Of a stretch of DNA of 64,000 nucleotides, positions 61,144 through 64,000 are shown piece by piece. How positions within the stretch are numbered: the stretch's first letter is position 1; each line of letters begins with the position of its first letter. Where the stretch lies: contig JADJOG010000016.1 of assembly GCA_016713865.1 (NCBI GenBank), positions 11,605 to 75,604 on the forward strand, written 5' to 3'. The stretch is from Flavobacteriales bacterium. GTDB taxonomy: Bacteria; Bacteroidota; Bacteroidia; Flavobacteriales_F; PHOS-HE28. Made by a program: the position numbers and the translations under genes. The notes below the pieces were generated by a model. It was not told where the DNA came from and did not search any database. It saw only the letters and a list, made by a program, of their open reading frames with translations.

Positions 61144-62906
61144 TCACTGCAACGTCTCGTATCCCCTACGGATGATCTGCGCCATCAACTTGCGCCTTTC
61201 GGTGAGAAACTCATCGTAGCTCAGTGCTTCCCAATTCGTCGGTAACGCATGCAGTTCGTGCATTGCAGACCAAACACCAGCGGCGAACCGTTCGCACGAC
61301 TGGCACGTAGGCCGTTGGAGCGTCATCACTGATGTCGATGTTCTCCGGCCATTCCAGAAGCGCGTAGTTGGCCATCTGGTTGATCTGCTTAGGTCCGTGA
61401 TCCCTGGCGCTCCAAATGCTTGCGCGGGAACAAGTGGTGCCGTTCTAATGCCTTCTTCTTGGTCTTGATCGTTGGGTCGATCAAGTCGTTGACCTTCTTG
61501 TGTGAGAAGAGCACTGGTGCATTCAGGCGGTTCTGCGCCGCCACGTATGCAAAGAGTTCCGGATTGCGCGCAGAGGAACTATCCAAGTTGGCCGGTAGTG
61601 TGATGGCCCAGAAGTCGTTGGTCAGCTCATTGGTCATCAAATCGTCCAACAGACGGTGGAAGCCTGCCGCGTCCTTCACCTCCTTCACGCGGTTCAGGTC
61701 ACCGTCCATGATGGTCTCCGGCGAACTGGTGTAGCGACCCGTGAGGCTGCTGAAGAAGAACCATCGGCCGATTAGCTTCTGCAGGTCACGCTCCGGCATT
61801 TGATAGCGGATACGACCTATGAGGTAGAACGCATACGCATAGAGCAATGCGCTTTGGGAACTCACCATGTCGCCACTGCGGTACCCTGCACCCACCAAAG
61901 CGCTCATGAACTGATGCCAGTTCGTCAGGTTCAGCACATGCGCTTGCGCTTCGTCCAGGACGGCGAACTGCGCGGCTCGTAGCGCCGGGTCGAATGTGTC
62001 GGTCTCGATGTCCTTGCCCCGCAGCACTTGGTACACGCTCTTCAATCTGCCGCGGTTGAAACCCAGGGCAACGGATACCCGCAACAGTTGGTCAGGGTCG
62101 GGACGGATGTGGTGGTTGAACGGCGATGGTGCGGAACCTTCCGTTGGTGCCTGCCGTGCTTCCCGGCAGAAGCGTTCCAAAGCGTGCCTGCCATCATCCC
62201 AGAACACGGAAAGAAGCGTTAGGATGAAGTCCGCTTGGTTCAACTTCACGCCTTCGCTGTTGATCCGAACGAAGATGTCAGCCACCTGCTCTTCGTTCAC
62301 ATTGGGAGCGATCTCCAAGGCTGTGAAGGGAAATTTCTGCACATCGAACAACCGGTCCAGGTTGTGGCTGATGGCTTCTTCATCATCCTCGCTCAAGTCG
62401 GTTTTCGCTTTGAGCTTGTCGATGAAATCGTTCACCATCTTCCGGCTGCTCTTGCCGCTGGTCCATAGCTCACTGATGCTTGCGATCCACTCGGGGTCGT
62501 TGCGCGTGGCGGCGTCCGTCACCTCGAACTTGCCGTCGCGCGGTCGGAAGCTGATCTCGATCCGTCGCTCCTTGTAATCCTCGTCCAGCACTTTCTCGCC
62601 ACGGAACACCGCGTACAAGGAGGTGAGGCGTTGTTGCCCATCCACGATCAAGCGCGCAGGAGCACTGCGTTGCTTGGTGGTTACGCCGATGTTCTTGGCG
62701 CCTTGTGTGTTGCCATTCTCCCAGAAGAGGAAGTACCCAACAGGGAACCCCTTGTACATGCTGTCGAACAAGTCACGCACCTTGGCATTGCTCCATACGA
62801 ACGGCCGTTGGATGTCCGGCAGGCCAATATCACCGATGTCGATGTAGTTGAGCAGCGATGACAGATCGTAATCGACGGCTTTGAAACAGGTCTTCAGATC
62901 GCTCAT
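61144..62906 (-). CDS. DUF262/HNH (GmrSD-like) nuclease, frameshifted
   Basis: About 586 aa. The N-terminal DUF262 domain has the hallmarks GLPDIQRPFVWSNAKVRDLFDSM and LIVDGQQRLTSLYAV, the nucleotide-binding and ParB-like core. The C-terminal HNH-type region is KKALERHHLFPRKHLE, and after frame switches near 61390 and 61310 it continues QINQMANYALLEWPEN and NWEALSYDEFLTERRKLM, as in DUF262/DUF1524 proteins. Relatives include GmrSD and BrxU, type IV restriction enzymes that cut modified phage DNA. The upstream neighbours on the same strand are unrecognised, which may mark the edge of a defence region. Confidence 0.85.
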
Positions 62907-62979
62907 CGTGTTGATAGGGCCCTGTACTCCGCGAAGCGCAGGTGTTGAACTTCTCGCTGGTGGTGGACATTTGCTTTCG

Positions 62980-63699
62980 TCAAGTTAGTTCGATTGCGAT
63001 GATGACTTCCTTCAGATTCGCTCCATCACCTCGGAGGCCTAAAGCGGTCGACAACGGCTTTTGGTCGGCGAAGTCAGGGAACCTTGTCCGGATAAGCTCG
63101 AGAAGGTGGATCTCGATCCCCGGCCGTGCATTGTCAGTCTCATATAAGCTGACCTCATCCCTGTTCTTCGAAGTGTAATGCGTGCCTGTTCTATTGGTGA
63201 TTCCCATCCAACGGGGTGCAAATCCTTCCGACCAGAACCTGATGTAGAAAGTATAGTTCTGTGCGGGCTGGATCTGCATGAGTGAAAAGCGTAAGCGACT
63301 ATTCCGGTCAATGGGGTATTCAACATCGTGGTTTGTCGGAGGCTTCCAGCCAATACAACGCATCTCGAATCTAACGGGGTTTCGGTTAGACTTGAGACCA
63401 ACCTCGAGGTCTGTCACTTCGCGAGAAATGAACCTCGTAGACCACCGATCGAATCGCTTTCGTACGGTCCAGAATAGGGTAACGAACACAACAACAAGAA
63501 CAATCAGGTACCCTAATGGAATTGGATGCGCTAGCATTCTAGCGAGCCATTCCAGTGCGCTCTGAAGCCCGCTCAGGTTCAGCGCTTCTAGTGCGCGAAC
63601 TAAGAGCTTGAGAAGTTCCCACAGGAGTAGCGCAAGTACACCGCCGACCGCTGTGTATCCAACGGGATGGTTCAGTATTGCTCTGATTCGTGAAACCAT
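62980..63699 (-). CDS. Membrane protein of unknown function
   Basis: 239 aa. Two N-terminal transmembrane helices (residues about 12-35 and 58-80), then a soluble beta-rich domain (RFEMRCIGWKPPTNHDVEYP, YTFYIRFWSEGFAPRWMG). No family recognised. The DNA looks more AT-rich and its codon choice differs from the core genes, hinting at transfer. It lies 73 bp upstream of the nuclease gene on the same strand and 4 nt after the partial gene. It might be an effector or sensor of a defence unit, but nothing in the sequence proves it. Confidence 0.5.
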   Translation of the reverse strand: MVSRIRAILNHPVGYTAVGGVLALLLWELLKLLVRALEALNLSGLQSALEWLARMLAHPIPLGYLIVLVVVFVTLFWTVRKRFDRWSTRFISREVTDLEVGLKSNRNPVRFEMRCIGWKPPTNHDVEYPIDRNSRLRFSLMQIQPAQNYTFYIRFWSEGFAPRWMGITNRTGTHYTSKNRDEVSLYETDNARPGIEIHLLELIRTRFPDFADQKPLSTALGLRGDGANLKEVIIAIELT

Positions 63700-63703
63700 C
63701 CTT

Positions 63704-64000
63704 TCAGCGTTTCGCGGTTTGCATTACATCCACCACGTCCATCGTCCCCACACTCACCGTCGTCACCCTTTTGAGCAAGTCTATCAACTTCTCCTGGTAT
63801 TCCGCGAAGCTGTACGTGTTGAACTTGTCGGCCATGGCGGGGGCGTTCGGCTTCAACAAAAGAAGCACAGTTCCAACTTTGATCTGCAAAGACTCAAAGA
63901 TCCCCTTGCTTCCCTAGTAGCGCGACATACTGCTCCCCGCTCATTGGGCAGTCGAAGAACCTCTCTGCGTCCTCGTCGGCAGTGAAGCAAAGCTGCTTCT
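63704..64000 (-). CDS. C-terminal fragment of an unrecognised protein, one frameshift
   Basis: The gene runs off the right edge. About 98 residues are visible, with a frame switch near 63895: KQLCFTADEDAERFFDCPM, then QIKVGTVLLLLKPNAP and YQEKLIDLLKRV. No motif recognised. The gap to the next gene is only 4 nt, so it is probably in the same operon as the membrane protein. Confidence 0.45.

Noticed and set aside
61144..61329. Independent 61-aa gene next to the DUF262 gene
   Set aside because: Its sequence matches the usual C-terminus of DUF262/DUF1524 proteins, so it is part of the frameshifted nuclease gene.

Overview
The window looks like a chromosomal segment from a high-GC member of the Bacteroidota, most likely a Flavobacteriales-type lineage. 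The evidence is a type IX secretion (T9SS) barrel of the PorG/DUF6089 type, many secreted proteins with type A or type B T9SS C-terminal sorting domains, an rpmB-rpmG-DUF4295-ftsY cluster, and promoters of the Bacteroidota form TTTG/TTG-N18/19-TAnnTTYG ahead of several genes. No rRNA, tRNA, CRISPR array or insertion sequence was recognised.

Layout. 1-5.6 kb: a CotH-type/beta-helix protein (5' end outside the window) coupled to a metallophosphoesterase, then a nucleotide-sugar epimerase and asparagine synthase. 5.6-13.2 kb: PorG-like barrel, nitronate monooxygenase, an FN3-like surface protein, guaB, an alpha/beta hydrolase, an FKBP lipoprotein and a DUF551 protein. 13.2-19.7 kb: a divergent malate synthase beside an AlkB-type alkane hydroxylase, and an active/inactive pair of M16 peptidases. 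19.9-30.9 kb: two large T9SS cargo proteins and a four-gene overlapping set (lamin-tail lipoprotein, SdiA-regulated-like propeller, phosphate-porin-like barrel, lamin-tail cargo). 31-35.5 kb, minus strand: ECF sigma factor, membrane anti-sigma-like TPR protein, exported TPR-CHAT caspase-like protease. 35.7-51.3 kb: seven T9SS cargo genes, partly built by duplication. 51.4-60.9 kb: core genes (miaE, M16 peptidase, cinA, methyltransferase, rpmB, rpmG, DUF4295, ftsY, DUF2752, DUF4870, rimO). 61.1-64 kb, minus strand: a DUF262/HNH (GmrSD-like) nuclease, a membrane protein and a truncated gene, which may be the edge of a defence region.

The strongest candidate for a new system is the ECF sigma/TPR/CHAT operon at 30984-35522. 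A two-part motif, GTTCACAT-N13/14-CGATG, occurs in front of this operon on the minus strand. The same motif precedes three neighbouring units of secreted-protein genes at 35696, 37291 and 39350. This suggests an autoregulated envelope-signalling circuit in which a periplasmic caspase-like protease could control an ECF sigma factor whose targets are T9SS surface proteins.

Sequence quality: many genes, including the housekeeping genes ftsY and rimO, are broken by single-base frameshifts. This fits uncorrected long-read or draft sequence better than real gene decay. Broken genes are therefore given as single reconstructed loci, with the approximate frame-switch points stated.
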